Source: Sporolactobacillus sp. THM7-7
Lineage (GTDB): Bacteria > Bacillota > Bacilli > Bacillales > Sporolactobacillaceae
Direction of reading: 5' to 3'
DNA length: 64,000 nt
Assembly: GCF_004153225.1 (NCBI RefSeq)
Contig: NZ_SEMB01000007.1
Span: 1 to 64,000, forward strand
Shown here: piece after piece, positions 16,996-25,959 of the stretch
Layout: every line of letters starts with the position of its first letter
Numbering within the stretch: the stretch's first letter is position 1
Notes under the pieces: generated by a model
Seen by the model: the letters and a program-made list of their open reading frames with translations, nothing else
Told to the model about the DNA's origin: nothing
Database searches by the model: none
Translations under genes and position numbers: made by a program

Positions 16996-17027
16996 AAAGA
17001 AGCAAAGGGAAAGGCTCCCTTTGCTTC
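16996..17027 (-). terminator. Terminator of accBC-asp23
   Basis: Hairpin AAGCAAAGGGA / TCCCTTTGCTT just after the Asp23-family stop on the minus strand. Confidence 0.8.
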
Positions 17028-17029
17028 TG

Positions 17030-17437
17030 TCAGCCCTCCGCCGCCCTGGTGTCTTTCTGATCAAAGCGGACGCCGACGATATGAATATTGATTTCATGAA
17101 CGTCAAGCGATGTCATCCGCTTTAAAGTTCTTGTGATATTTTCCTGTACTTTCTCGGCGACTTCGGGAATGGAGACGCCATAATTCATCGTTAGCTGAAC
17201 GTCGATGACAATTCCGTCATCGGTTAGATCCACTTTAACGCCCTTCCCATAATTTCTGCCGCTCAGTTTTTCAACCACTCCTGTGGCAAATCCTCCGTGC
17301 ATGCCGCCGACGCCGACGACTTCAATAGCGGAAAGACTAGCAATGATTTCAATGACGCCTGGAGAAATTTCAATTTTTCCCAAGTCGGCCTCTTGTTCGT
17401 CTCCATTAACCATTGGCTCTTCGTTTCTATCGGACAT
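17030..17437 (-). CDS. Asp23/Gls24 family protein (YqhY-like)
   Basis: 135 residues with the Asp23 domain (GKIEISPGVIEIIASLSAIEVVGVGGM ... LTMNYGVSIPEVAEKVQENITRTLKRMTSLDVHEINIHIVGVRF). YqhY in B. subtilis is co-transcribed with accBC and linked to control of acetyl-CoA carboxylase. The ATG at 17437 is chosen because GGAGGTG lies 8 bases before; 19 bases separate it from the accC stop. Confidence 0.9.
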   Translation of the reverse strand: MSDRNEEPMVNGDEQEADLGKIEISPGVIEIIASLSAIEVVGVGGMHGGFATGVVEKLSGRNYGKGVKVDLTDDGIVIDVQLTMNYGVSIPEVAEKVQENITRTLKRMTSLDVHEINIHIVGVRFDQKDTRAAEG

Positions 17438-17456
17438 GGCTGTTGCACCTCCATGA

Positions 17457-18809
17457 TTAACCTTGATCATTCAGTGGATATTTTTCCAGAAACTTGGTGT
17501 TGAACTTCCCGCTCCTAAAGACGGGGTGGCTCAGCAGCCGTGCGTGAAACGGTATGGTTGTGTGTATTCCTTCAATGACATATTCGCCAAGCGCACGCTG
17601 CATGATCGCAATCGCCTCTTCGCGGTCTTTGCCGAATGTCATGACTTTAGACACCATAGAGTCATAATAGGGGGGGATAAAGTACCCCTGATATACCGCT
17701 GAATCGATCCGGACGCCCGGCCCGCCGGGGGGGAGGTACGTTTCTACCCGTCCGGAAGAGGGCATAAAATTCTTTTCGGGATTTTCCGCATTGATCCGGC
17801 ACTCAATAGCGTGCCCCGTTAAATGAACATCCGACTGACGAACGGGAAGCGGTTCTCCCGACGCAATTCTGATTTGCTCTTTGACCAGATCGATACCGGT
17901 CACCCATTCGGTGACGCCGTGCTCTACCTGGATACGCGTGTTCATCTCCATGAAATAGAAAGCGCCGCCGGGTTCATAGATGAATTCCACCGTCCCCGCA
18001 CCCGTGTAGTTGACCGCTTCGGCTGCTCGGACAGCGGCCGCTCCCATTTCCTGACGTGTCTCTTCCGTTAGAGCCGGCGAAGGGGATTCCTCAAGCAGTT
18101 TCTGCAGCCGCCGCTGAATCGTGCAGTCCCTCTCGCCGAGATGAATCGTATGACCGTGCTGGTCGGCAAGAATCTGAATTTCGACATGCCTGAAGTCTTC
18201 GATATATTTTTCAATATAGACGCCCGGATTGCCGAAAGACGTCTCGGCTTCCTGCTGCGTAATCGCTATGCCGTGCCGCAGTTCATCCTCATTTCGGGCC
18301 ACGCGAATCCCTTTGCCTCCGCCCCCTGCCGTCGCTTTAATCAATACCGGGTAGCCGATATCCCTTGCGATATGCACGGCGTCTTCGCTACTCTCGATCA
18401 CCCCGTCTGATCCGGGAACGACCGGCACATCCGCGCGTTTCATCGTCTGTTTCGCCACATCTTTAATCCCCATCTTACTGATAGCCTGCGCCGGCGGCCC
18501 GATAAAAATCAGATTGCACGCCTCGCACATCTCGGCGAAATCGGCGTTTTCCGAGAGAAAGCCATATCCGGGGTGAACGGCATCGCAGCCGGTCAGCGTG
18601 GCCGTGCCGATTAGATTGGTGTAATTCAGATAGCTGTCTTTCGGCGCGTTCGGCCCAATGCAATACGCTTCATCCGCGAGCTGCACATGAAGCGCTTCTT
18701 TATCGGCCTGCGAATAGACAGCTACTGTCTCTATATTTAATTCTTTGCAGGCGCGGATAATCCTAACCGCAATTTCCCCTCTATTTGCGACAAGTACTTT
18801 TTTTATCAT
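17457..18809 (-). CDS. accC: Biotin carboxylase subunit of acetyl-CoA carboxylase
   Basis: 450 residues. ATP-grasp enzyme carboxylating the biotin of AccB, the first step of fatty-acid synthesis. N-terminal MIKKVLVANRGEIAVRIIRACKEL; ATP loop KATAGGGGKGIRVARNEDEL; MEMNTRIQVEHGVTE (family usually MNTRLQVEHPVTE, so an Ile and a Gly substitution are seen here). 14 bases downstream of accB. Confidence 0.96.
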   Translation of the reverse strand: MIKKVLVANRGEIAVRIIRACKELNIETVAVYSQADKEALHVQLADEAYCIGPNAPKDSYLNYTNLIGTATLTGCDAVHPGYGFLSENADFAEMCEACNLIFIGPPAQAISKMGIKDVAKQTMKRADVPVVPGSDGVIESSEDAVHIARDIGYPVLIKATAGGGGKGIRVARNEDELRHGIAITQQEAETSFGNPGVYIEKYIEDFRHVEIQILADQHGHTIHLGERDCTIQRRLQKLLEESPSPALTEETRQEMGAAAVRAAEAVNYTGAGTVEFIYEPGGAFYFMEMNTRIQVEHGVTEWVTGIDLVKEQIRIASGEPLPVRQSDVHLTGHAIECRINAENPEKNFMPSSGRVETYLPPGGPGVRIDSAVYQGYFIPPYYDSMVSKVMTFGKDREEAIAIMQRALGEYVIEGIHTTIPFHARLLSHPVFRSGKFNTKFLEKYPLNDQG

Positions 18810-18823
18810 TCACCGATAGCTCC

Positions 18824-19321
18824 TTAATCTTCCTTAACCAAGAACAGCGGCTGTCCGTACTCGACGAGCTGTCCGTCCTCCACAAGGATATCCACGATCG
18901 TTCCTTTGACTTCCGCTTCGATTTCGTTGAACAGCTTCATCGCTTCTACGATACAGACCACCGTTTTTTCATCAACCGTTGAACCTTTATGAACATAGGG
19001 TTCGGCATCCGGAGAAGACGAGGCATAGAAAGTGCCGACCATTGGGGCCGTGATTTGATGCAGCGAATCATCGGCAGCCGCATCATCCGCTTTCTCTTTC
19101 TGCATGGGTGAGGCAGAGGGTTCGGTTGCCTGAGCCGCAGGCAACGGAGGCGCCGCCTGCGGCAGCCGGGCCGGCGCGGCCGCTTGAACCGTCGTCTTGC
19201 GAGAAGGGGCATCTGCTTTTCTCAGCGTGATTTTCCCGTTTTCCGTTTCGTATTTTAATTCACTGATCGAAGAGGCGTCCATCTCTTTCATTAACGCCTT
19301 AATGTCTTCAATACTCAACAA
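18824..19321 (-). CDS. accB: Biotin carboxyl carrier protein of acetyl-CoA carboxylase
   Basis: 165 residues. N-terminal [25 protein letters not shown], an Ala/Pro-rich linker (about 60-90), and the C-terminal biotinyl domain with the biotin-accepting Lys in [20 protein letters not shown] start at 19321 is chosen because it matches the family N-terminus and has GGGAG 8 bases before; the 51-residue upstream extension runs through the promoter and is not AccB-like. Confidence 0.93.
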   Translation of the reverse strand: MLSIEDIKALMKEMDASSISELKYETENGKITLRKADAPSRKTTVQAAAPARLPQAAPPLPAAQATEPSASPMQKEKADDAAADDSLHQITAPMVGTFYASSSPDAEPYVHKGSTVDEKTVVCIVEAMKLFNEIEAEVKGTIVDILVEDGQLVEYGQPLFLVKED

Positions 19322-19340
19322 ATCAAGCACTCCCTTGTCC

Positions 19341-19395
19341 GAACCGCTTTTTGCGTCTATTATATCATATTGCGCTCTTTCACTTTCAGCGGTTC
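19341..19395 (-). promoter_or_regulatory. accBC promoter flanked by an inverted repeat
   Basis: TATAAT on the minus strand (19358-19363) with a weak -35. It is flanked by perfect 8-base arms GAACCGCT (19341-19348) and AGCGGTTC (19388-19395), 39 bases apart. The pair could be a two-site operator or fold in RNA. No FapR-type box was seen. Confidence 0.5.
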
Positions 19396-19442
19396 TGTTC
19401 ACATCTTTTCCCCCGCGAATGACTTGAAAATCCCGGGGAACA

Positions 19443-19460
19443 GCCGGGGTCGACCCCGGC
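19443..19460. repeat. 18-base perfect palindrome
   Basis: GCCGGGGTCGACCCCGGC, a perfect palindrome in the accB-spoIIIAH intergenic region. A second hairpin, GGCC-aatca-GGCC next to an A/T tract, follows at about 19491-19503 and looks terminator-like on the minus strand. Function unknown. Confidence 0.8.
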
Positions 19461-19561
19461 CTGGCGCGAAACACTTAATAAAAAACTTGGCCAATCAGGC
19501 CTTCGAGGCTAGTTAAGCCTTAGCTCGCGCATCTCTTATCATTGCAGATCATAAAAACAAA

Positions 19562-19598
19562 GAAAACTGCCGCGGTTAACCGCATGCAGTTTCTATTT
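19562..19598 (-). terminator. Terminator of the spoIIIA operon
   Basis: AAACTGC..GCGGTTAACCGC..GCAGTTT hairpin with a T-rich tail on the minus strand, about 45 bases after spoIIIAH. Confidence 0.75.
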
Positions 19599-19642
19599 TA
19601 CCTAATTTTGTTCAAAAAATCTTCATCAATTTAATTTTTTCT

Positions 19643-20179
19643 TTACTTCTCGCCGATCGCATAGCGAACACTGACCACTTTTCCGGTCCCGAGATACTTA
19701 TTAGCCATCTGGATCATCTCATTCGCCCGCTGATCTGTCAGTTTGTTCGAATCGACGAATATTTCCACTTCCCGGCCTGCCGCATCCGTCCGGACGACGG
19801 CTTCTCCAAACCCTTTGGACCGGATCACATCTTCAAGCATTTTTTCATTATTCGCCAGTTCCTTCATTGCTTCCATCTTGTCATAGGCGGCGCTGATGTC
19901 TTTCGTCGAGCTGTCTTCGGAAGCGATCACGCTTTGATATTGTTTATCCAGCTCGGCTCTCTCATCCACTTTTTCGATTTCAATCGATGCCAATTTGTCT
20001 TCGGCGGCTGAAGACTTAGTCGATTCCTGACTGCCATCCGCCGTCACCTCTTTCGCTGCTTTCGACCCGTCGCCAGCCGTTTGATTTTTGGATTCATCGG
20101 GAGATGTCAGGGCATAAACTGACAAAACCACAATTAAACTGAGCATGGTTAAGAGCCACACTGTCTGCTTCTTTAACAT
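19643..20179 (-). CDS. spoIIIAH: Stage III sporulation protein AH
   Basis: 178 residues. Mother-cell channel component that docks with forespore SpoIIQ. N-terminal membrane segment MLKKQTVWLLTMLSLIVVLSVYAL, Ser/Lys/Glu-rich stalk, and a C-terminal YscJ/FliF-like ring domain (about 80-178). ATG at 20179, 10 bases after AGGAGG; a TTG two codons earlier is possible. Confidence 0.95.
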   Translation of the reverse strand: MLKKQTVWLLTMLSLIVVLSVYALTSPDESKNQTAGDGSKAAKEVTADGSQESTKSSAAEDKLASIEIEKVDERAELDKQYQSVIASEDSSTKDISAAYDKMEAMKELANNEKMLEDVIRSKGFGEAVVRTDAAGREVEIFVDSNKLTDQRANEMIQMANKYLGTGKVVSVRYAIGEK

Positions 20180-20194
20180 GTCCAACCAGCCTCC

Positions 20195-20854
20195 TTATTC
20201 ACTTTTCTGCAAGACTTTGACTTTGTAGGTCGGAATATCGAGCACGGTCGCCACAGCCTCCATGATCTGTACCTGAACCGCCGGCTGATCCGCCCCCGAG
20301 GCGACAACGATGACGCCGCGTACGGTCGGCTGCTCCTCTCCGATAACCACCGGCTCCTTGCTGCCCTCTTTATCAATCATCACGACTTGGCTGTCCTCAT
20401 TCCGCTCGGTGATTTCCCGCTTTCCGCCTTTCTGATCGCTCTCCACCGTCTGATTATCCTGCGTTTTAACATTGTTTTGATAGATTTTCTTTCCTGATGA
20501 AGAGAATGTCACCATGACGGAAACGTCCGAAACCCCTTGAATCTGCTCAAGAATATTCTTCAAGTTTTGATTGATGTACGTTTCATATTGATCCATAAAG
20601 GTAAAGCCGTCCTTACTCATATTCGATTTGATTTCCGATAGATCCCTGGCATCTTTGCTGCTGAAAACCGATCGGCTGTCCGCTTTCTCGTTTTCCGACT
20701 CGCCTGAGAGCATTCGGCTTCCGGCCAGAAGGGCAACGCCGACGAGAGCCAGGACGAGAAGTTTTCTGATCGTCGCTTTTTGGTTTTTCACAGGTTTGTC
20801 CGTCTTTTTTCGGTCATCGCCGAACCAGCGTCTGATCCAGTCCATCCATCGCAT
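20195..20854 (-). CDS. spoIIIAG: Stage III sporulation protein AG
   Basis: 219 residues. Ring-forming component of the SpoIIIA-SpoIIQ feeding channel. Single membrane segment (about 29-47, KLLVLALVGVALLAGS), then a ring-building domain with ILEQIQGVSDVSVMVTFSSSGKKIYQNNVKTQ and C-terminal VRGVIVVASGADQPAVQVQIMEAVATVLDIPTYKVKVLQ. 15 bases from spoIIIAH. Confidence 0.95.
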   Translation of the reverse strand: MRWMDWIRRWFGDDRKKTDKPVKNQKATIRKLLVLALVGVALLAGSRMLSGESENEKADSRSVFSSKDARDLSEIKSNMSKDGFTFMDQYETYINQNLKNILEQIQGVSDVSVMVTFSSSGKKIYQNNVKTQDNQTVESDQKGGKREITERNEDSQVVMIDKEGSKEPVVIGEEQPTVRGVIVVASGADQPAVQVQIMEAVATVLDIPTYKVKVLQKSE

Positions 20855-20860
20855 GCGTCT

Positions 20861-21493
20861 CTAGTCCCCTCCTTCCAGGTGAATCGAGATGAGACGTTTA
20901 TCGATCTCCCAGCGTTCAGCCAGGAAGGAGCGGACTTTCTCCATTTCACCGGCTTCTTCTCTCTTTCCTTCTTCTTTCGTCTCTTCATCCAGCTGAACCG
21001 ATACCTCTTCGACGGGCTTTACCGCTCTGCCGCCTGTTTCTCCTGCTTTACCGGATCGATTCGCCTGTCCGAGAACGAGGGATACTTTATCGAGCGACAG
21101 GCTCCGTCCGTCGGCCTCCTTCGCGGACAGCTTCATATCATTAATCTGAAGTCCGTACTTTTGATTCAATTCCTCCTTTACCTGGTCTTTCATTTGGACA
21201 GCCACTTGTTCATGAATATATGCCGACTGGGCGCTTTCTATTTCACTTTTTTGCCTGTCCGTTTCCTGCTCGACCTGTGCATCGGTTCCTGCCTGACCCA
21301 TTCCGGAAATCAAGTCTCCGGGATCAAGCTGAAATAAGCGGATAATCGGATCCGTCAGGGCAACGATCAAAACCAGTCCGATCACGAACTTCACATATTT
21401 CTGAAATCCGCTCGTGGGCAGGAGCAGTTCGAGAATCACGGCAAACAGCACGATTAGAACAAGCTGGGACACCCACTCCACGAGATAGCTCAT
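20861..21493 (-). CDS. spoIIIAF: Stage III sporulation protein AF
   Basis: 210 residues. Two N-terminal membrane helices (about 7-24 and 34-50) followed by a soluble domain and C-terminal FLAERWEIDKRLISIHLEGGD. Family ring-building motif fold. Seven bases from spoIIIAG. Confidence 0.93.
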   Translation of the reverse strand: MSYLVEWVSQLVLIVLFAVILELLLPTSGFQKYVKFVIGLVLIVALTDPIIRLFQLDPGDLISGMGQAGTDAQVEQETDRQKSEIESAQSAYIHEQVAVQMKDQVKEELNQKYGLQINDMKLSAKEADGRSLSLDKVSLVLGQANRSGKAGETGGRAVKPVEEVSVQLDEETKEEGKREEAGEMEKVRSFLAERWEIDKRLISIHLEGGD

Positions 21494-21505
21494 TGATTTT
21501 CCCTC

Positions 21506-22714
21506 CTATCGGACCATTAATGAGAGATTTCCGGCGGCAATGAGAATCGTCAGCGTCAAAAAGAACATTAAAGAAATAATCGCCAGCGCAGAGAAAAGGT
21601 AGAACATGCTTTTCGCCATAATCACGAGACAGTCGATAACCGGACCTCCGCCGAGAGGCTGCAGCACCGCCGCGGCAAGATTGTAGATGAAGGCGAGCGA
21701 AAGCACTTTGAGAAGCGGGAAGGCAGTCATGCAGACGATGACGAGCAGCCCGGCAATACCGACCGTGTTTTTGAGCAGAACGGAGGCTCCGACAACCGTG
21801 TTGGCCGCCTCGGTGAACATGCGCCCGACGACCGGCACAAAATTTCCCGTGAAAAATTGTGCCGATCGAACCATCAATCCGTCTGAAATAGCGGTTGCCG
21901 CGCCTTGAACGGACATGACTCCGAGAAACACAGCAAAAAAGGCAGCCATCGAGAACACAGCGACATTTTTCATCAGCGCGCTGAGCTTTGTCAATTTGTA
22001 ATGGTCCGTCAGCGTGCTCACAATGCCGAGAATCGCGGACATAAAAAGAAGCGGAATCACAAATTTCGAGATCAGCCAGCCTGCGGCATTGACAAGCAGT
22101 ATAATCAGGGGATGGAAAAAAGCGACGGAGGAGACACCGCCCGCCGCCGCGGTAAACGCAAAAATCAGGGGAATCATCGCCGTGAGAAAATGACTGATGC
22201 CCTCCACCGTCTCATTCGTATAATCGATGGCGACACGGAAGCTGTTCAAAAGAAGAATGAGCAGAACAAGGGTAATAACAATATAGGCCACTTTGGACAC
22301 GGTATGATTCGCGAAGGCGGATTGGATCGCCTGCAGCAGCGTTGAAAAAATCGTCAGCAGGATCAGCGTGCCGAGAAGTTTTCCGTTGACGATCAGTTCA
22401 TTCAGAAAGAAATGAATCAGCCCGTCGATCAGCTGGTTGATAAAACTTTCTTTGTCTTTCTGAACAAAGCTTTTAAAATCCGGTTCGCTTTCAGGGAGAT
22501 ATCCATTGTAATCATTGACGACCTGATCCCAGTATTCATCAATCTGTTCTGTGTCAATCGCGTCCAGCTGTTTCTCTGTCCATTGATCGGGGTCGGGAGG
22601 CGGAGATTCATTTCCGGCCGCACGGGCAGGCTCGTCCGCTCCGAAAAGGCAAAAGACCGTCAAAAAAAATAGTAAAAGCTTCCGGATAAACGCCGTCTTC
22701 CGTTCCCTTCGCAT
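21506..22714 (-). CDS. spoIIIAE: Stage III sporulation protein AE
   Basis: 402 residues. N-terminal signal peptide (LLLFFLTVFCLFGADEPARAA), an extracellular region, then about eight membrane helices. It is the polytopic core of the SpoIIIA channel, similar to type III export membrane proteins. Abuts spoIIIAD directly. Confidence 0.95.
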   Translation of the reverse strand: MRRERKTAFIRKLLLFFLTVFCLFGADEPARAAGNESPPPDPDQWTEKQLDAIDTEQIDEYWDQVVNDYNGYLPESEPDFKSFVQKDKESFINQLIDGLIHFFLNELIVNGKLLGTLILLTIFSTLLQAIQSAFANHTVSKVAYIVITLVLLILLLNSFRVAIDYTNETVEGISHFLTAMIPLIFAFTAAAGGVSSVAFFHPLIILLVNAAGWLISKFVIPLLFMSAILGIVSTLTDHYKLTKLSALMKNVAVFSMAAFFAVFLGVMSVQGAATAISDGLMVRSAQFFTGNFVPVVGRMFTEAANTVVGASVLLKNTVGIAGLLVIVCMTAFPLLKVLSLAFIYNLAAAVLQPLGGGPVIDCLVIMAKSMFYLFSALAIISLMFFLTLTILIAAGNLSLMVR

Positions 22715-23116
22715 TTACACACCCCCCACTTCCGGCAAAAGATGCATCACCGTCTCGACAATCGCGGTCAAAATGGGGATCGCCATGACCAGAATCGCTA
22801 TTTTTCCGGCAAGTTCAATTTTTCCCGCGAGTGACCCCTGACCGGCGTCACGGGCCATTTGCGCACCGAATTCCGAGATATAAGCGATGCCGATAATTTT
22901 AAGAATTGTCGCTACATAAACGCCATTCACGTGCGCGCTCTCGGCCATCTTCCGGAGCATGTCCAGTACAAGCCGAATCTGGTCGACAAGCATGAGAAAA
23001 ATGACAACACCGGAGACAAGTGTCACAAGAAGCGCGAACACCGGGTTGTTTTCTTTCAGAACAAGTACAAGAAAAGTCGCCGCCAGGCCGAGACCAGCGA
23101 TCTGTAGAATGTCCAT
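22715..23116 (-). CDS. spoIIIAD: Stage III sporulation protein AD
   Basis: 133-residue membrane protein with about four helices (MDILQIAGLGLAATFLVLVLKENNPVFALLVTLVSG). The second ATG (23116) is preferred because AGAAGGA lies 6 bases before it, while the first ATG abuts that site. Related in sequence to SpoIIIAC. Confidence 0.94.
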   Translation of the reverse strand: MDILQIAGLGLAATFLVLVLKENNPVFALLVTLVSGVVIFLMLVDQIRLVLDMLRKMAESAHVNGVYVATILKIIGIAYISEFGAQMARDAGQGSLAGKIELAGKIAILVMAIPILTAIVETVMHLLPEVGGV

Positions 23117-23128
23117 GTCCATTCCTTC

Positions 23129-23332
23129 TTACATAAATAGAAAAACGTTTTTTATTCGCTCAAACAGGTTGTCGATCATCGTGGCAGCCATATAGAGAAT
23201 GACAACAAAGCCGATCAAAGTCACCCATTGCGCCCAGTCGTCTTTTCCCATCTGTTTGAGCACGGTCTGGATCATCGCCACAATGATGCCAATCCCGGCA
23301 ATTTGAAAAATCGTATTGACGTCCAGCGACAT
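23129..23332 (-). CDS. spoIIIAC: Stage III sporulation protein AC
   Basis: 67 residues, two membrane helices (IFQIAGIGIIVAMIQTVLKQMGKDDWAQWVTLIGFVVILYMAATMI), typical full length. Confidence 0.95.
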   Translation of the reverse strand: MSLDVNTIFQIAGIGIIVAMIQTVLKQMGKDDWAQWVTLIGFVVILYMAATMIDNLFERIKNVFLFM

Positions 23333-23421
23333 CAGTACCCCTCCTCTCCATTCAGGACGCTTTTGACGCTCCTGAAATGGATGCTCGAAAAAAGTCTGGG
23401 AAAAACAATCTCTGATTACTG

Positions 23422-23937
23422 TTATAGAAACAAAAGCACGATTAGCAGTCCGGCTAAAAAGCCGAGACTTTTTATCATTTTTTCATTGGCCGCCCGCGCC
23501 GCCCGAGCCTCTTGCTCTTCCCGTTCTAGATGGGCGAGCGTCAGCTGGATATGCTTTTTCTGATTATCCGCATCCTGAGTGCCGAGCGTCGCGCCGAACT
23601 GAATGATGATTTCTTTTTCGGCTCGTTTCAGAGACGTCGCCGGCCAGAAGTCCTCAATCGTCTCGTTCCAGGCCTCTAGCAGTGACTTTTTACCCGAAGC
23701 CAGGCTGCGGTGCAAATCTCTGAAAAAAAATGAGACGGGGGCGGGCAGCTGCTGCGACAGATGATCCGCCAATTCCTCGATAGGCACTTTTCCATAAAGA
23801 ATTTCCGATTCCATCGCCTGAAGTGCGGATCGCCACTGGCGGAGTTCTTTAGGACGATTACGGTACCCTCGGGCAATCAGTATGCCGGATACCGTCGTGG
23901 CAAAGAGAATGACCGACGCACCGAGCAGACGGATCAT
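23422..23937 (-). CDS. spoIIIAB: Stage III sporulation protein AB
   Basis: 171 residues. Membrane helices at both ends (MIRLLGASVILFATTVSGILIARGY and SLGFLAGLLIVLLFL) with a helical cytosolic middle. Related to GspF-type platform proteins. Overlaps the end of spoIIIAA by 4 bases. Confidence 0.94.
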   Translation of the reverse strand: MIRLLGASVILFATTVSGILIARGYRNRPKELRQWRSALQAMESEILYGKVPIEELADHLSQQLPAPVSFFFRDLHRSLASGKKSLLEAWNETIEDFWPATSLKRAEKEIIIQFGATLGTQDADNQKKHIQLTLAHLEREEQEARAARAANEKMIKSLGFLAGLLIVLLFL

Positions 23938-24893
23938 GACCAGATCTCTTCTGCCGTTGTCATCGGGCGGCCCTGCTCATCGCATACATGCAATCGGTAT
24001 CCCGGGGAGCCTGACCTTGAAACCCTCGAGAGCGCGATATAGCGTTTAAAGAGCCGCGCCTCAATAAGCGGCCGGATCGTCGGCCTCCTGGAGATCTCTT
24101 CGATGGAATGCGCGTGCGCCGTCGCGACAACCGCGATTCCCGCATTCAGGGATTCCAGCAGTGCTTCCGTATCTTCTTCCCGCCCGATTTCATCCACAAT
24201 CAGAACGTCCGGGCTCATCGATCGGATCATCATCATCATACCCTCCGCCTTTGGACAGGCGTCCAGCACATCCGTCCGCTTTCCGAGCCGGTTTTGGGGG
24301 ACGCCGCCGATACAGCCGGCAATTTCGGATCGCTCATCCACGATGCCCGCTTTTTGCGCCGGAACTGATCGTTCCGGTATCCCTTCGCCGATCAGACGGG
24401 CAAGGTCCCGGATCAGCGTCGTTTTCCCGGTCTGCGGCGCACCGATGATCAGAGCGCTCAGCCAATGTCCCTTTTTATAAAGATGAGGAACAAGAGGCCG
24501 CGCCGCGCCAATCTTCTCTCTGGCGATCCGAATATTGAAAAACGTGACCTCACGGAGCCGGAGCACCCGACCGTTTTCCGTAATCACCCGACCGGCCAGC
24601 CCGATTCTGTGCCCGCCCGGAATGGTAATATAGCCCCGTCTCAGTTCTTCTTCCAACGTGTAAAATGAATATCTGCTGATTTTTTGCAGCATTTCTTTTG
24701 CGTCGCCCGGATGAAAGATCGGCATCCGCTTTTCCTGCATCCGCCAAACTTTTCCCGAAACGATGAACTCCAGCGGCTGCCTCGCTCGGCAGCGGATTTC
24801 CTCAAGCCTCGTTTTGTCCGCCCTAGACATGCGGACCAGTATCTCCTGCGCGGGTTTAGGCAGAAACGGCAATAGTTGATCCAAAGCAACCAC
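23934..24893 (-). CDS. spoIIIAA: Stage III sporulation protein AA (secretion ATPase-like)
   Basis: 319 residues. P-loop ATPase with Walker A GAPQTGKTTLIRDLAR and Walker B VLIVDEIGREED, related to secretion ATPases; powers the SpoIIIA-SpoIIQ channel. A GTG start follows a weak GCAGG. First gene of the mother-cell spoIIIAA-AH operon, all eight genes present in canonical order. Confidence 0.96.
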   Translation of the reverse strand: MVALDQLLPFLPKPAQEILVRMSRADKTRLEEIRCRARQPLEFIVSGKVWRMQEKRMPIFHPGDAKEMLQKISRYSFYTLEEELRRGYITIPGGHRIGLAGRVITENGRVLRLREVTFFNIRIAREKIGAARPLVPHLYKKGHWLSALIIGAPQTGKTTLIRDLARLIGEGIPERSVPAQKAGIVDERSEIAGCIGGVPQNRLGKRTDVLDACPKAEGMMMMIRSMSPDVLIVDEIGREEDTEALLESLNAGIAVVATAHAHSIEEISRRPTIRPLIEARLFKRYIALSRVSRSGSPGYRLHVCDEQGRPMTTAEEIWS

Positions 24894-24926
24894 CCTGCTT
24901 TTTTATTCAATCCATGGTTTAGTCCA

Positions 24927-24954
24927 AATATATGCGGGCTTGTACGCATTATGC
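24927..24954 (-). promoter_or_regulatory. Candidate sigma-E promoter of spoIIIA
   Basis: Minus strand GCATAAT (24948-24954), 13 bases, CATATATT (24927-24934), a fair match to sigma-E -35/-10 elements, at the position expected for this mother-cell operon. Confidence 0.5.
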
Positions 24955-25020
24955 TTCCGACGCGACGATAAAGCGGCTGAAGGACGGCTCAATCGGATCC
25001 AAGAATTTCCCGCTCAGCGC

Positions 25021-25117
25021 ATGAAGACAAACCCGCCGACTGGCAAGTCTTTGACGCGGCTGGGGGCTGATCTTTCTGATGCTGTTTTCCGGTAAAAATA
25101 TGGATTCTTTCTGAACG
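25021..25117 (-). repeat. Dispersed intergenic repeat, copy B
   Basis: Second copy of the ~95-base family. It shares GCCGACTGGCAAGTCTTT, TTTCTGAT..TGTTTTCCGGTAA and ATTCTTTCTGAACGG-type blocks with copies A and C. Minus-strand hairpin ACTTGCC-AGTC-GGCGGGT precedes spoIIIAA by about 130 bases. Confidence 0.8.
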
Positions 25118-25125
25118 GCACACAC

Positions 25126-25164
25126 AAAAAAACCACCTTCCGGACAAAATACAGAAGATGGTTT
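25126..25164 (-). terminator. Terminator of efp
   Basis: AAACCA.CTTC / GAAG.TGGTTT hairpin with a T7 run on the minus strand, about 25 bases after the efp stop. Confidence 0.85.
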
Positions 25165-25190
25165 ATTAAAAAGCTGTGTATTTAGTTGAA

Positions 25191-25748
25191 TCAGGCGCGG
25201 GAAACGTATTCTCCCGAACGCGTATCAATCACGAGCTTGTCTCCGCTGTTGACAAAAAACGGAACGTTGACGACGTACCCTGTCTCCAGCGTCGCGGGCT
25301 TAGACCCGCCGGAAGCCGTATCCCCTTTGATACCGGGTTCGGTTTCTTTAACCTCAAGCACCACCGTATTCGGCAGCACGACGCCGAGCGTCTCTCCCTC
25401 GTAGAACTGAATATTCACTTCCATATTTTCTTTAAGGAAGTTTAATTGTTCCTTCAGCTGACTTTCATCAAGTTCCACTTGTTCGAAAGACTCCATATCC
25501 ATGAATGTATACGTTGATCCGCTTGAGTACAGATATTGCATTTTACGGTTGTCGATACGCGCCGTATTCACTTTTTCACCGCCGCGGAACGTTTTCTCCT
25601 GAATCGCCCCCGTTCGGAGATTTCTCAGTTTCGATCGGACAAAAGCCGCTCCCTTACCCGGTTTCACATGCTGAAATTCAATGACGGAAAGTACATCTCC
25701 GTCCACTTCAATGGTTAAACCGGTCCGAAAATCATTGACTGAAATCAT
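25191..25748 (-). CDS. efp: Translation elongation factor P
   Basis: 185 residues. Relieves ribosome stalling at polyproline. Three beta-barrel domains; the modifiable Lys32 lies in [12 protein letters not shown]-terminal signature [23 protein letters not shown]. The upstream aminopeptidase and dehydroquinase genes found beside efp in B. subtilis are missing; yqhR is the next gene. The 25749-25960 gap shows only GC-rich imperfect hairpins. Confidence 0.97.
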   Translation of the reverse strand: MISVNDFRTGLTIEVDGDVLSVIEFQHVKPGKGAAFVRSKLRNLRTGAIQEKTFRGGEKVNTARIDNRKMQYLYSSGSTYTFMDMESFEQVELDESQLKEQLNFLKENMEVNIQFYEGETLGVVLPNTVVLEVKETEPGIKGDTASGGSKPATLETGYVVNVPFFVNSGDKLVIDTRSGEYVSRA

Positions 25749-25959
25749 CGTCTTCCTCCTTTAAAAATAACCGCACACGAACGAAGCTACGCATTCGGAC
25801 GTTTCGCCGCTTTCAAAACGGGTATGCCAGTCAATAGCGCCGAAGGCATCGCTCTTTTCCGTCCGCTTCCGTTTCTCCGGACGACCGAGCCGCCTCTGTC
25901 GGCGGCCGGATGCCGGAAAATATCGCGAACAGAATCACTCTACACATTTTAGCACAGCA

